A program made the position numbers and the translations under genes. From assembly GCF_015706575.1 (NCBI RefSeq), contig NW_024037057.1:2065501-2129500 (forward strand): a stretch of 64,000 bases of DNA, written 5' to 3'. Origin of the DNA: Patiria miniata. Lineage: Eukaryota > Echinodermata > Asteroidea > Valvatida > Asterinidae. The notes under the pieces were generated by a model. That model made no database searches, was not told the DNA's origin, and saw nothing but the letters and a program-made list of their open reading frames with translations. Of this stretch, positions 1 through 12,100 are shown piece after piece; position 1 is the first letter of the stretch, and each line of letters opens with the position of its first letter.

Positions 1-37
1 AGCCTGCTATTCAACATGACTAAAAGTGAACACTTAC

Positions 38-112
38 AACGTTTTCAAGTTGGGGAGACCAGCGAATGCGTTCTTTGCTGCAATTCGCAACTCTGGTGCA
101 TCCGTTATAATC
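38..112 (-). CDS. Gene 1 exon 30: leucine-rich repeat
   Basis: Phase 2-2 exon of 75 nt (AG before 112, donor GTAAGTG after 38). It reads [17 protein letters not shown] then AGLPNLKTL, an LRR with the F..L..L spacing. The paralogous exon 54022-54096 has the same length and differs at about three residues. The next exon should be roughly 400 bp beyond the left edge, judging from gene 2. Confidence 0.85.
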
Positions 113-3100
113 CTGCGGAAACAAAAGGGCATTTCCTTGTTTTATTTCCCAAAAAATTACACTGATAGAATATTAACCATAATCAAGAAAAAAAGCCCCA
201 TCATTTTCATTAAATTAACAAGTATTGTCATCTACATCTTGCGATTATTTTCCCTCTAAAAATCACAGATCAGACGTGACGATGTTCAAGGTCAAAATGT
301 GTCCTAATCGGGGGTCATACTGACTCAAGAAAATGATTCCTTTACAAGGTCTTGTGCCTAGTCCAAAAATGTGTACCTATTTTGGCTACAGTTGAGACTC
401 TTTTTGTCATACATTTTGCTTTAGAAAAGGACATGTGCAGACTCTTAAAATTGACAACAAGTGTACCCAGGTTGTGGCATATCTTACTCAGAAGCTTTTA
501 GAGTTCATGTCTCAGATGCTCTTCTTGATTAACACTGAGTACTTGGATAAGATTGAACTCTACTACATTTGTATAGTTTCATTTCACTTACAGTGCCTCG
601 AGATTCTGCAGTTCACTGAATGTGTCCGCTACTATCTCGGTCATTTCATTTCCGGAAACATTCCTGTCACACGGACAAAATATGGATGAAGGCAAATGAG
701 TGTGAAGGGTTAGAAAGCTTGTTAGGTAAAATGATGACAAGAGTTCGATATGGACCACAGAAGTAGTGTTTTCCCCTCAATTAAACTTATTCAAATAAAC
801 AAAAATATTTGATGAAAATTGACATGGGTTCCAACCACAAATCTTTTGATACGTAGTTCATTCCACTATCCATTAGGCCACTGTGGCAGCTCGACGGAAG
901 CCGTTATTTTAAATTCTTTAATGTACATGCATGACTGAGTGATTGAAATGGTGTGACGTCTTGCTTTTTCCTTATGAATTAACATCGAGCTAGCTGAATA
1001 ATCATGGTCCGTTGACGATGTGTGCTTCAGATAAAAAATAACGCCGTCTGGTCAGTGCGTGGAACTGTACAACTAAAACATATGACTCGGAAATGTTTGA
1101 ACTGAAATCGAGATCACAGAATAATGTTTATCGGAATGTGCGGTATTAACAGATCTAACAGTTCATTTGGTTAGTTTTTCAGTACCCGTATTTAGATGTT
1201 GAGCACCTTTAATGTTTCAAACGAACAAATGTTAATGATCTGCTGTACCTTTAAAACACAAGTCTACATTTTTGTTCTGCCTAAAGGAATAACACGTGCA
1301 CTTCCCTTCATTGTTTTGCCATCGTATCTGATACAAGACGCGACAAAAAAAACACTGCTGCGAGTTTCAACCTTACATTCCGAGGAAAACAATCAGGTTC
1401 AGAAGTAAAGTTGTCACACGCATCAATAGGCAGCATAAAACAAACTATTTTTTTTTTCAGGTAATACCTTTAATAATTCTGGGAAAAATTTAATTCGACA
1501 ACAAAATAGAACTCACAGATAAGTAAGATTTCCCAAGCCGTAGAAAGTTCCTGGTGGGATCTCATGTAGCTTGTTATAAGCGACAGAGCTTTGAAATAAA
1601 AACACACAATCAGTGTGGCAAAGATGTTTTAACCATCGAATATTGATTGGTATTCAAAATATTATACATTTGCCGTTGTCGAGGCCCCCCTCCCCACCGC
1701 CTCCCCCCAAAAAGAAAGAAAATATTGTTTTTAATGCACTCTTTCGATTTTACATAACCAAGTCAGCATCATTTTCGATTTTCAAGGTAGACGTCCGAAA
1801 AAAAAATATATATCATGAAATGATTCATGCGTTAAATAAAGAGTGATTGCAAACATTTAAAAGTCCTTGAGCTTGACGGTCTTTGACTGTGATTAATAAT
1901 CGGACAGAGAATACCCAACACGTGTTTGGTTTCGTAATTTATTTACACCTGCATTATTCAGCAGGGCTAGTTATCTGATATTCCAGACAAGTTAATTGGC
2001 TCTTTTTATTACAATACTGATCCAGTGGTAATGAAAGCGCCGCTCGCAAAAAGTAAATGGACGGAAACACCTATTGATTCGTTTCTAAACTTGAACTCTT
2101 TGTGGAAAAACGATTCACAATTTTAGAGGCAAGCATACAATTGTCACATGTATGTTATTTGTGCATTGATTGGGTGGCAACGTACACGTCGTACACAGGA
2201 ACAAAGGAAACATCTGTTTCTTTTGCCTTCTCCTACTTACAGAGATCGAAGAAGCTTGAATTCCTTGAAGAGTCCCGGTACAAGTTGAATGGAACTGTGG
2301 TTCCTTTGCCGGGTGAGCTTGCTATATAGATTTATAAAAGAGACAACTGTCAATGTAACCAGTTTGCATACTTTCAGAGGGTTCTAGACGATTTTTATAA
2401 TAAAATCATGCTTCGAATCAAATAATCGATGAACCATGAAAAAAAAAATGTCGAACAAAGGTATGTAAGTGATTAGGTTTATATAAACGTTTACGTTTTG
2501 TTGTATCGACCGTACGAGATTAGAAAGACCAATAGACGCGAGACACCAAAGCGACGATACTAGACGAGATTAGATGAAACAAAATGAGATTTATTACAAC
2601 AATACGAGAAATGAAACAATAAGAGAAATGAAAACAATACAAGAAATGGAGACAACGCAGTTGAATTTGAAGCTTAGAAATACTCACAGTGCCACTGTGA
2701 TTTTCGCGATGTCTTGTACATCTCCTGGTCCCCAGTCATGTGAACAAATGACGTGGAATTCGCCTTCGACGTACGAACAGGAACAATTGTTTGGACAGCG
2801 TTTGTTATCTGCAAAATTATTGTAAAGCACAAACATTTAAGTACTTATTTGCTTAGATCTGGTGACCTTGTTGTGGTCAATGGCCTGTATGATTTAGTCT
2901 TTAACCCCATTTTTAAAAACCAAATTATCAATTTGAAACGCTCCACTGTGAAGAGAATGTCGATTTCCGGTGAGATAAGTTTACTTTTCAAAACCCCACT
3001 GTTTCATGATCCATATCTAAAATGTTAGTATACTTGCAATACATATTCAGATATATGGACATTTCCTATCTGACCTATGGTGGCCTTTGGGACGTCAGTG

Positions 3101-6100
3101 AACTGTGTATACATTATATGCCGCTATTTAAAATATTTCATCTTCCAAATGCCACTTTCTCATTACCCAAGCCAAAATAGTGGACAAGAAGTGATCTTTG
3201 ACTATTACACTACAGCGTGTCATGAATTAAGACACCAAAGACAATTTCATCATGACCTCTGACCTCCATTTTCCCCTATCAGAACAGACGCAGACGCGAC
3301 AGAATAATACGTTGCATATCGGACAAGCATCACACTCTTACAGTGACCTGTGGGCTTCGTAAAAAGGTTACAAATGTGGTTACGCAAGTCCATCATGATA
3401 CAGCGGAGTGTAGTAACTACACAAACGTGAATATTGCTTGACATATTGAAAATATTCATTAACAAAATAAAATATGCAAGATTGTGGTTGGCACACGATC
3501 AACATTCTAGTATAAATATGGAAGCCACAGACGTAACATGTATTATAAAAGTCCATTTGTCCTCACCGCATTCCACTTCATCGTCGCCGTGCTCACAGTC
3601 AATTTTACCGTCGCAAACATTTTCGAACACAATACAGGTTTTTGTTCGGCTGCAGTGGTAATCTGATGGGCAGTACACCTCGGCTGAAGAAAGGTATCAC
3701 AACAAGAACATGTAACAAATGACTTCAGTTGTTTCTGCAACCAGGTAGAGTCAATGTTTACATAAACACATTTGACACAGACACCGTCACTGAATATTAT
3801 ACATCGCGTGATATTAGAAAATAATACCGGAGTCCTATATAGCGCACGTATCTACCAACAATTTGGTACTCAAAGGCGCTGGAAATTATGTCTATTATTA
3901 AATACAGATAAATCACATTTATGAGAAATTTGAGACCCATTATGTAGCACTTTATGAAGAGTATACAAGGTGCTGCGGCGCATATTGCAGCCACTGTTCA
4001 ATAACGTTCATTACACAACACACAGGACCTACGGCTATACGTCCCATCTGAAGGACGATGACTGAGCCTATACAAAATAAAAAGATGACTATACAGCATT
4101 TTTGTTTAATTTTGGGGAAGTTCGAAGCCACTCCTATACCTCGTGGTTTATGCTGGCGGTAGTGTATACGCAGTGCCTGCCTTTATCACGACGTCACTAA
4201 AAAAATGGGCCTTTTTGGGAGGGGGTGGCATGGCCCTCGTCCCCCCCCCCCACCCCCCACCCTGCTTCCGCCCTTGACAAGGCAATGCAGCTGCTCAAAA
4301 GAAACATAGTGCTCAATAGAGAATTCGGTATCAGCAGCAGAGTACCAGTCAACAGCAAATATACATTGCCTGGTTATCCGTTTTGGGATACTTCAACAAC
4401 TTACCACAATCGTCCTCGTCTTCTCCGTTCAAGCAGTCCAGGAATCCATCGCATTTTGCTGATGCTACAAGACACGCTCCCTCTTCGCACAGGAATCCAG
4501 ACTGCCCGTCAGTCATGCACCAATCTGCAGGGGAAAAAAATCCGGTAAATATGCTTGCAATCAAAAGTTAGTGATGCGTAAATCCTTGCTTTTATACTGA
4601 TCTTCCAAAGAGAGGATCACTATAAAAACGAAACGGGTTTTGAAGTAAAGATGAGTGGGATAACCTTTTGGGGTTATCTTTTACTACCCAATATGTGGCA
4701 GTGCTTCAGGAAAAGAATAGATTTTGGTGCGCAAACGATGCGTCGTTGATTAAATAAATCAAACAACCTGTTATTTGCGTAACGACCTCACAATTCATGG
4801 GCTTAAACACTTAAAAGTAAATGAAGCCCTACGTTGCTGTTTCTATATTCAGAATGGTTACAACTGTTTTCCAGTTAAGTAACATGTTTTGTTTGAGGAA
4901 AGTGTACTTCGCTTATGCACTTCGTTGCATGATATTGCTTTTCCGGGTTCGATAACTTTGAACTGGTACCTAATTAAATCACATCGATGAAAACATATCT
5001 GTTTATAAATGCTAAAGTAAACACATTTTGCCTTTTGATTCGTTGTGAAGTTATACAACACGCCAAATGAGATCTGACGATATAATCTCAATCACCTGAA
5101 TCCCAAGCTGTTAGATTGATATTGATCAGGTGGAAGTGGAATCCAGTCAGCTGGATTGTAGTGTCTGTGCGGAATCGGACAGTCAGCCCGACCGTAGCAT
5201 TGAACACCAACGCAAGTATCTTGGTTGTGGTCCCCGCCAGCGTGTAGTCCACTGGTTCACCCCCGGGGAAATTGAGCCCGCTGACCTGGGCAACATCCTC
5301 GCTTGCCTCGGTGGCGAAGTCCAGGACACGGAACAGCGTGGCTGGAGCCAGGCCGCGGGAGGGCACCTCCCAGCGGCAGTACAGGCCGGCCGGGTAGGGC
5401 TGCGGATAGCCCGGAGACTTCACGATCACAGCGTCGTCGAGGAAGGTCACAGCGTCGGAGTCGCATTCCACTGAGGAGATACCAACCAAACAATTATTTC
5501 TTTGAGCTCCATACAATTAAGTTATCGGAATAGAGGAACATGTTTCATTGCGTGACAAGTGATATAGCCCAAAGCCCGGTTAATACTCGGCATGGAAGCG
5601 AAAGCGAAAGCGAACGCGAATTTGTGACGTCATGGCAAGTATTCGAGCAGCAAATTCGTTATAGTTGAACAGATTTCAACTTGGGAGAAATTCGCAGCGA
5701 ATGTTTTATGACGTCAACTTTGCTTCGCATTCGCATTCGCATGTATGAACCAGGCTTAACGGTGGCAAATGTATGCGAAGTTGTAATGGAGTGGGAAGAG
5801 TAGGCTGAGATTTGGTGATTCGATACGGTCATGCGTTTTAAAAATTTAATGTTACATTTAAACATTTCAGTTAATAATGATTTATTGAATTTAACCAGAA
5901 GTCTGTTACTTACGGTCAGGACAAACTCCTTCGCTGTTTTCGTTGACGCAGATAAAATCCTTGTAGTCGCACAGTGTTTCCCCTGCTTCACAGGAAACTG
6001 TAGTGGAAAAGGTTTGAAATGATTAAGTTAACAGCTTGTGTTCCCATTTTAATTTAACATTGAAGGAACAATATAATACCTTGTCCAGAAGATCGCTGTT

Positions 6101-9100
6101 CAACTCTCAGAGAAAACCCCGGATACGTGTACTCGTCGCCTGAAGAAAACATCAAATACATCGTGTGCCCCATCGAAGCAACCCTCGCTGGAAACTTTTT
6201 GCTGTCACCAAAAAAATAATGATGGGATTTTGAAGGCAAGCAACTCAATGTCGTATTGCATGCTTTGAGGGGATTATCGACATTTTACTGACTCTAAACA
6301 TGTCTCTTTCAAGTGTTGTGAATTGTTGCACTCATGTTGCGTATGGTGAAAGTGGTTTCAGAAAGAGAGAGAAAAAAAGAGTTCAATTTATGTAGGATAA
6401 GAACCACTAAAGCAAAGTAATTTAACATTGTGCTGACAGTTTCCACCTGTCCCACCTCATATCCATGGGCGCTTGCTGATGACCGCTCCTCCCTGTCCCC
6501 AACAAACTTTGAGGCAAACATTGGAAGCAATGTAAGTATGTCACCTGCCTTAAAACATATACGTGCATTTCGTGCGCACGGGTCTTGCGCACATGGCAAG
6601 AAAATCTCAACTCGCATACACCGACATCTTACATAGCCCTATAACAAAAGTCTAAATAGCCCGACACGCAATGCTGTAATGGGTTCGAGTCCCATCCAGT
6701 GATTTTTTTTCCTATTTTCACTCGGGAGGTAACACACTGAGTATACATTGTTTATCCGTCGGTGAAGGGCAAAACCTAAATTGAAGTCATGTACCAGTTG
6801 TACATGTCTAGTCACAATCCCAGTATAAGTCCTAAGCTATAACAGCGACATCCCTTTAATTGTTCATCCCCGTTACTTGTAACGAAAATATGAACACGTC
6901 TATTCAAGTCCAGTCACAGTCACAATTTACAAGGCAAGCCATAAGCTATTCAAAACATGATTAAGAAAAATGCGGTTGTTTGTCTCCCTGTTACTGGTGA
7001 CAGAATGCGTTAACTGACATGTGATTTGCTTCCGATCAGACCTCTGATGCGTATGTGATGAACACGACTGTCAAGCCGCCTTCAAGCCACAACTTTACCC
7101 GCTGAGCTGTAGAATGACTTCCTCCATCGGAGTGAATCCATTGCCGATCCACAGTTTGTCGTAGCCCTGCTCCGTGTCAAAGGTCATGAAAGTCACCATT
7201 ACACGGTGGCCCCGAGCAGCTTCGATAACGTACGTACAGTCCACGCTGTCAGGGTAGTTTTGGGGCCAGGCCGGGGACGTGAGTGTGACCGGCAAGGTGT
7301 CGGTGAGGTTGAAGTACGCGTCTCCACATGGCCCTATATCATAATTTAACAAATATGTATGTATATATATTATATTAAATCAAAAATATTCACAAACGCG
7401 CGTAGAACACATTTCTGAATTTAACAGACGAGGCCGCTTCGTTGAAGATACAATTAAAGTTAATATCAAAGAGATACATATTATTATGAAATGATCTTTA
7501 AGAAACGAGCTTTAATGTTAGGAGTTATTTTCTTACTTTAGATTGACCTATGACGTGTCAACTATTTTGTTTACTATTATTATTATTATTATTTTTTTTT
7601 TTTGCGTTTCCTGGTTTCTTTATCTGACAACAACAATGAAACTGACCGCAACTGAATTCATCGGAGGCTTCCTCACAGTCGACTGCTCCATCGCAGATGG
7701 ATGTTTTGGATATGCATTTTCCTCCCAAGGGACACTTGAACTCGTCTTGACCACAATCTCCTGCTCAAAGAAAGCACAAACTGAGATGTCACTGATTCAG
7801 ATTGATTTTCATTAAAAGCAAAGTGGCTGCAACACATTACTATAAATTAACAGACTTTTGGACTTTTTAAATCTTCGGCCGAAGAACAATTAACGTTATC
7901 ATGGCGTCACTAAAATGTATGTCAGTTACTTACACGTCCCTGTCTGCAGTTTCAACCCAATCGGACTTTCAGTTATCTAGATACAAACTCTAAAGATTTA
8001 AATATTAATGACGTCACATGACCACGACCATCGTCATCATCACATCACTTGTCTGGTGACAACATAATCTTTGGTAGTTTGTCTGTGCATAGTTTGGAGA
8101 CAATCTGATTGTATTTTATGTCATAAATATTGCCAGAAGAAGGAACAAACAGATGGAGTGCGCTATATGAGCTCTGGCCGTTTTGAAAGAAGCTACTACA
8201 TGAAGGTATTGCATAGAATCGATCAAGACCGCCAGAGCTTAGAAATGCCAATGATAGATTTGGAACACCATGCTTTTGGTAAATTTTCGGGACGGACAAA
8301 ACAACCATCCGAGCGACCGACCGACCAGTTCCCAAGTTACATGCAATAGCGACGTGTATATTTTCTAATTACTCACTTTATGACGATCGGACTAATCCTC
8401 TACATGATTAAAACAATATATCACATTTTGATGACGTCATCATTGCCTCACACATGTATCACTTTTGTGAAGTTGTGTATAACCTAACAAACCTACTACC
8501 AAATAAAATTGCTTGCTTTGTAAAAACAGGCCAATAACTTAATTAAGTTCATCAGAAATGAAAGACACCGACCGCATCCAGCTTCGTCTTCGTACTCGGG
8601 GCAATCCACTTTTCCATCACAGAGAGCTGATGGCTCGATACATGTTCTTCCAGACCCGCATAGCACAAGGTTAGATGAACATTCTGTTTGGGGGACGAAA
8701 CACAACAAACAACGGGTCACTTTGTCTAACGAAAGAAAGAGGAATATCCACTCAATCAATTAATAGTCAGTGCAAATTCGACACCATAGGACACCATGTA
8801 CTGAATTCCAAACCTGAACAATGTTATTAAATTGACAGTTGCGTCAAAACAACAAAACGATGTCTCATCTGGTAATGTGTGAGTTGTACATTCGGCGTGG
8901 CTGTCATGAAATATAGGACAGTTTTTGCTTCTGCCGTCTCGACCATTCTACACGTCAATCTTTCTTTGATAGGAGCTTAACTGTTTCACATTCATGAACA
9001 TGAGCATTAACTGCAGAACGCTGCCAAGTGGTTAATATTAAGCAAATTTTGTAGTGTTGCATGAGGGCGTCCTGATCAGCTTTCGATATAGCCTTTCGCC

Positions 9101-12100
9101 AAGTCCATCGTGGCTTTAACTTAGCCGGCATTAGACAAAGCGGCAAAAGAGACCCAACCTGCTTCGGAGAAGGCCTGAAATTGAAGCCAGAACCCCCGGT
9201 TGGTTTCCACCGTCCGCGAGTTACATGCCCTGGCAATTATCCACATGTGCGGTCCGCTGGACGTGAGCGTGTGCGGGTACGCTGTGCGGGTGGATCCGCC
9301 GGGGTTGCCGTAGTGGCCTGGGGAGCTGATCGTACGAAACCCACTGTAGAAATCGATGAACCTGTTACCGTAACGTTAATTCGATAAAAAGAAATAGTTA
9401 CGTATGTCTGTAGTCTATGTAATAGACCAAGGCGAAAGCCGTGGTATATGACCTTTAAGCAAATTTGCTAATTAAATATGCAGGACGACCGCATCTTGAC
9501 CTCTACATTTTGACCAATCAGAGGGCACTTTCTTTATCGGGTCTTCGGTCATTCACCAATGTCGCGTCATAGACATGGATACAAAAAATACCATAGACGC
9601 AGCAACAAAGAGTGGTCACGCGCTTTTTATTGTGTCACGCGATAAGCGCCCGGCTGTTGTTGTATTACATTCGAATTGACCAATCACACGTTCAGTCCTG
9701 ATTTGGGAATGCAATGACGTCACGATTCAGTAAAGTTGACTCCTTTTTGCTGAGGCGCGAGATCGCATTAATCTGCATGATCTGACATATAATACGTTAT
9801 TCCGGAAGTTTGGCTCCGTAGATAACGGGTGATACTCAAATTAGTATGTCTGTTGGGGTCCGCCCGATTGTCTGCAGGTTCCATAGACAGGTTTTTTGAT
9901 CCGAAGGTTTGATAATCCGAAAACACAATTCTGCGTTCACTGGAGTTCATTGATCAGAAAACATTCATTTGTATCATTTGGTGCGATAGTCCGCAGGTTC
10001 GTTAGTCCGAGGCTCGATAATCCGATGGGTTATTCTGTCCGACGGTTTAGCGGTCCAAATGTGGAATAAGGTTAATTAGTTTGAAGGTGTAATGGTCCAA
10101 AACAACCACAATCAGGTCCGATTGTCCCAATGTCCACAGTCCATACATTTATCCAAAAGCACAGAAGGTTAAATCGTCCAAATGTACAATAATGTTCAAT
10201 GCTGTCATTCCTGCTCTTGAACCTTCTTGTCGATTCGGATTATTGAACAAACTTATCGTCTATTCAAAACATCAAACCTTTGGTTGTTTAACATTCTTCT
10301 ATTTTGGACTATTGAACCTTTCGGACATTTGGACTACCGAGCGTTCGGAAGACTGAACCTTGGGGACTATTTAACCCTTGGACTTTTGACATGGACGTCG
10401 CGGGGGGGGGGGGGGCAAGGAGATCGCTTCTCAGGAAAAAGTCTCCCTCCCGAACCTCCCCCTCCCCCCCCAAAAAAAAAGCGCAAAGTCATATTGCTAA
10501 TTTATTCGATAGGGGGCCCAATGTCCCTGCCCACCATCAGATACATCGGGAATATGCTGGAAAAGTACAATGTCTCGGGAGGGGGGGGGGTACTTTGCCC
10601 ATTTAAGAAAAAAATTCTGGCGACGTCCAAAATTATTGAACCTTCGGACTAATGAACCTTTGGGCTAACGCACTTTAGGACTATGGAACCTTCGGACAAT
10701 GGAGCGGTCATCATGTTTGTACAGCAATAATGAGCGGTCAATTCCAATACCAACACTCATTGTTCGACGTACTAACCTTCATTAGCATACCAACCTTCAT
10801 TTACATCGCATTATTCAATATCAAATTACTAGAATCAGACCTGGTGTAGGGTCCATCACCAAATATTATCATACAGCTGGTCGGGTAAGCCACGGTGACC
10901 ACGATCCGCGTGCCCGCCGGGGAGGACACGTCGTACGGGGCGTCCTCTTTCAGGCCGCGCCGGTCAAGGGAGTAAACGCCGGTCTGGGTCAGGTTGATGC
11001 GGGACTCTAAATCACCTATCAATCAAAGCGAGTATATATTCAAGTGTTATTACTACAAAGAATTGGAATATTAATTGTCTTTCAAGAAAATATAATTATT
11101 TTTGAAACCAAAATTGTAATTCTTTATTAGACTCAGGTCAGATTTCACTCGGAATAAGGTCCTGACACTTTTTATCAGGTTCAAGTTGACACCTTTTCAG
11201 TGCAAGAATGCCACTGTTCGTAGGCTTTCAAGCAGACCATGGACATGGGCGTCGCGAAGGGGGGGGGGGGGCATCTGGAAAAGCCCCCCCCCCAAAAAAA
11301 AAAAAAAAAAAAAAAGGGGGGAGAAAACAGGCGCAAATTCATATTGCTGTTAATGTAATGGGTTTGGGGGCAAAATATCCCTACACACCCCCGAAAAATG
11401 ATTGATCGAGAATATGCTGGAAAAGAACAGGGATTTCGGGGGGAAATGTGCTTTGCCCCCCTCTAAAAACAATTTTGGCGACGCCCATTACTGTGGGGGA
11501 AAAACAAAAGTAGGGATCACAAGAGATTTGAGAACTAAATCGGTATAAATATAGAGAATGCATCATTTGTTTTAATGTCCAAAACTGTGATTTCCAAGGT
11601 GGTCATATTGTGGTCAAATAATGCGCAATTTCAGCAAGTATACAGTACACCGGATGCATACGCTGAGAGTATATTTTACATCAGACGTCATGTTTGACCT
11701 CAGACCTCCGGTTGTGCGACCGCTACTTCCGTGACAGACGTCAGACACACATCTGTTTATATAGGATAATGGCAATATTGTACTTCATGCCGGTTATTCT
11801 ACATGTTGTTCTCGGTAGCTTGTTTATGCAAAGTTGCGTTTGAAATGAATATTAAGTTGTAAAAAAAATACCACAATTAAACTCGTCGGTGGCAGCTTTG
11901 CAGTCCGTAATACCATCGCAGACATAAGCAGGTAGCAGACATTTCCCGCCTGGAACGCATTCAAACCTATCCGCATCGCACCAATTACCTTTAGTAAATG
12001 ACAACAAGAACTAAATTATAAGCTCTTTTGAATACTTTTTAAAACGTAAGCTACTACTAACCGAATCAGACGCAAAACATTCGAATGAGCCCGGACCAAC

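Noticed and set aside
5130-5474. Plus-strand open frames opposite the CUB exon (also 59866-60261)
   Set aside because: Antisense shadows of GC-rich exon sequence; the minus-strand frame carries the CUB motifs and splice sites.
8045-8349. Opposing open frames of 92-96 codons
   Set aside because: No domain, no phase-compatible splice sites; probably inside an interspersed repeat.
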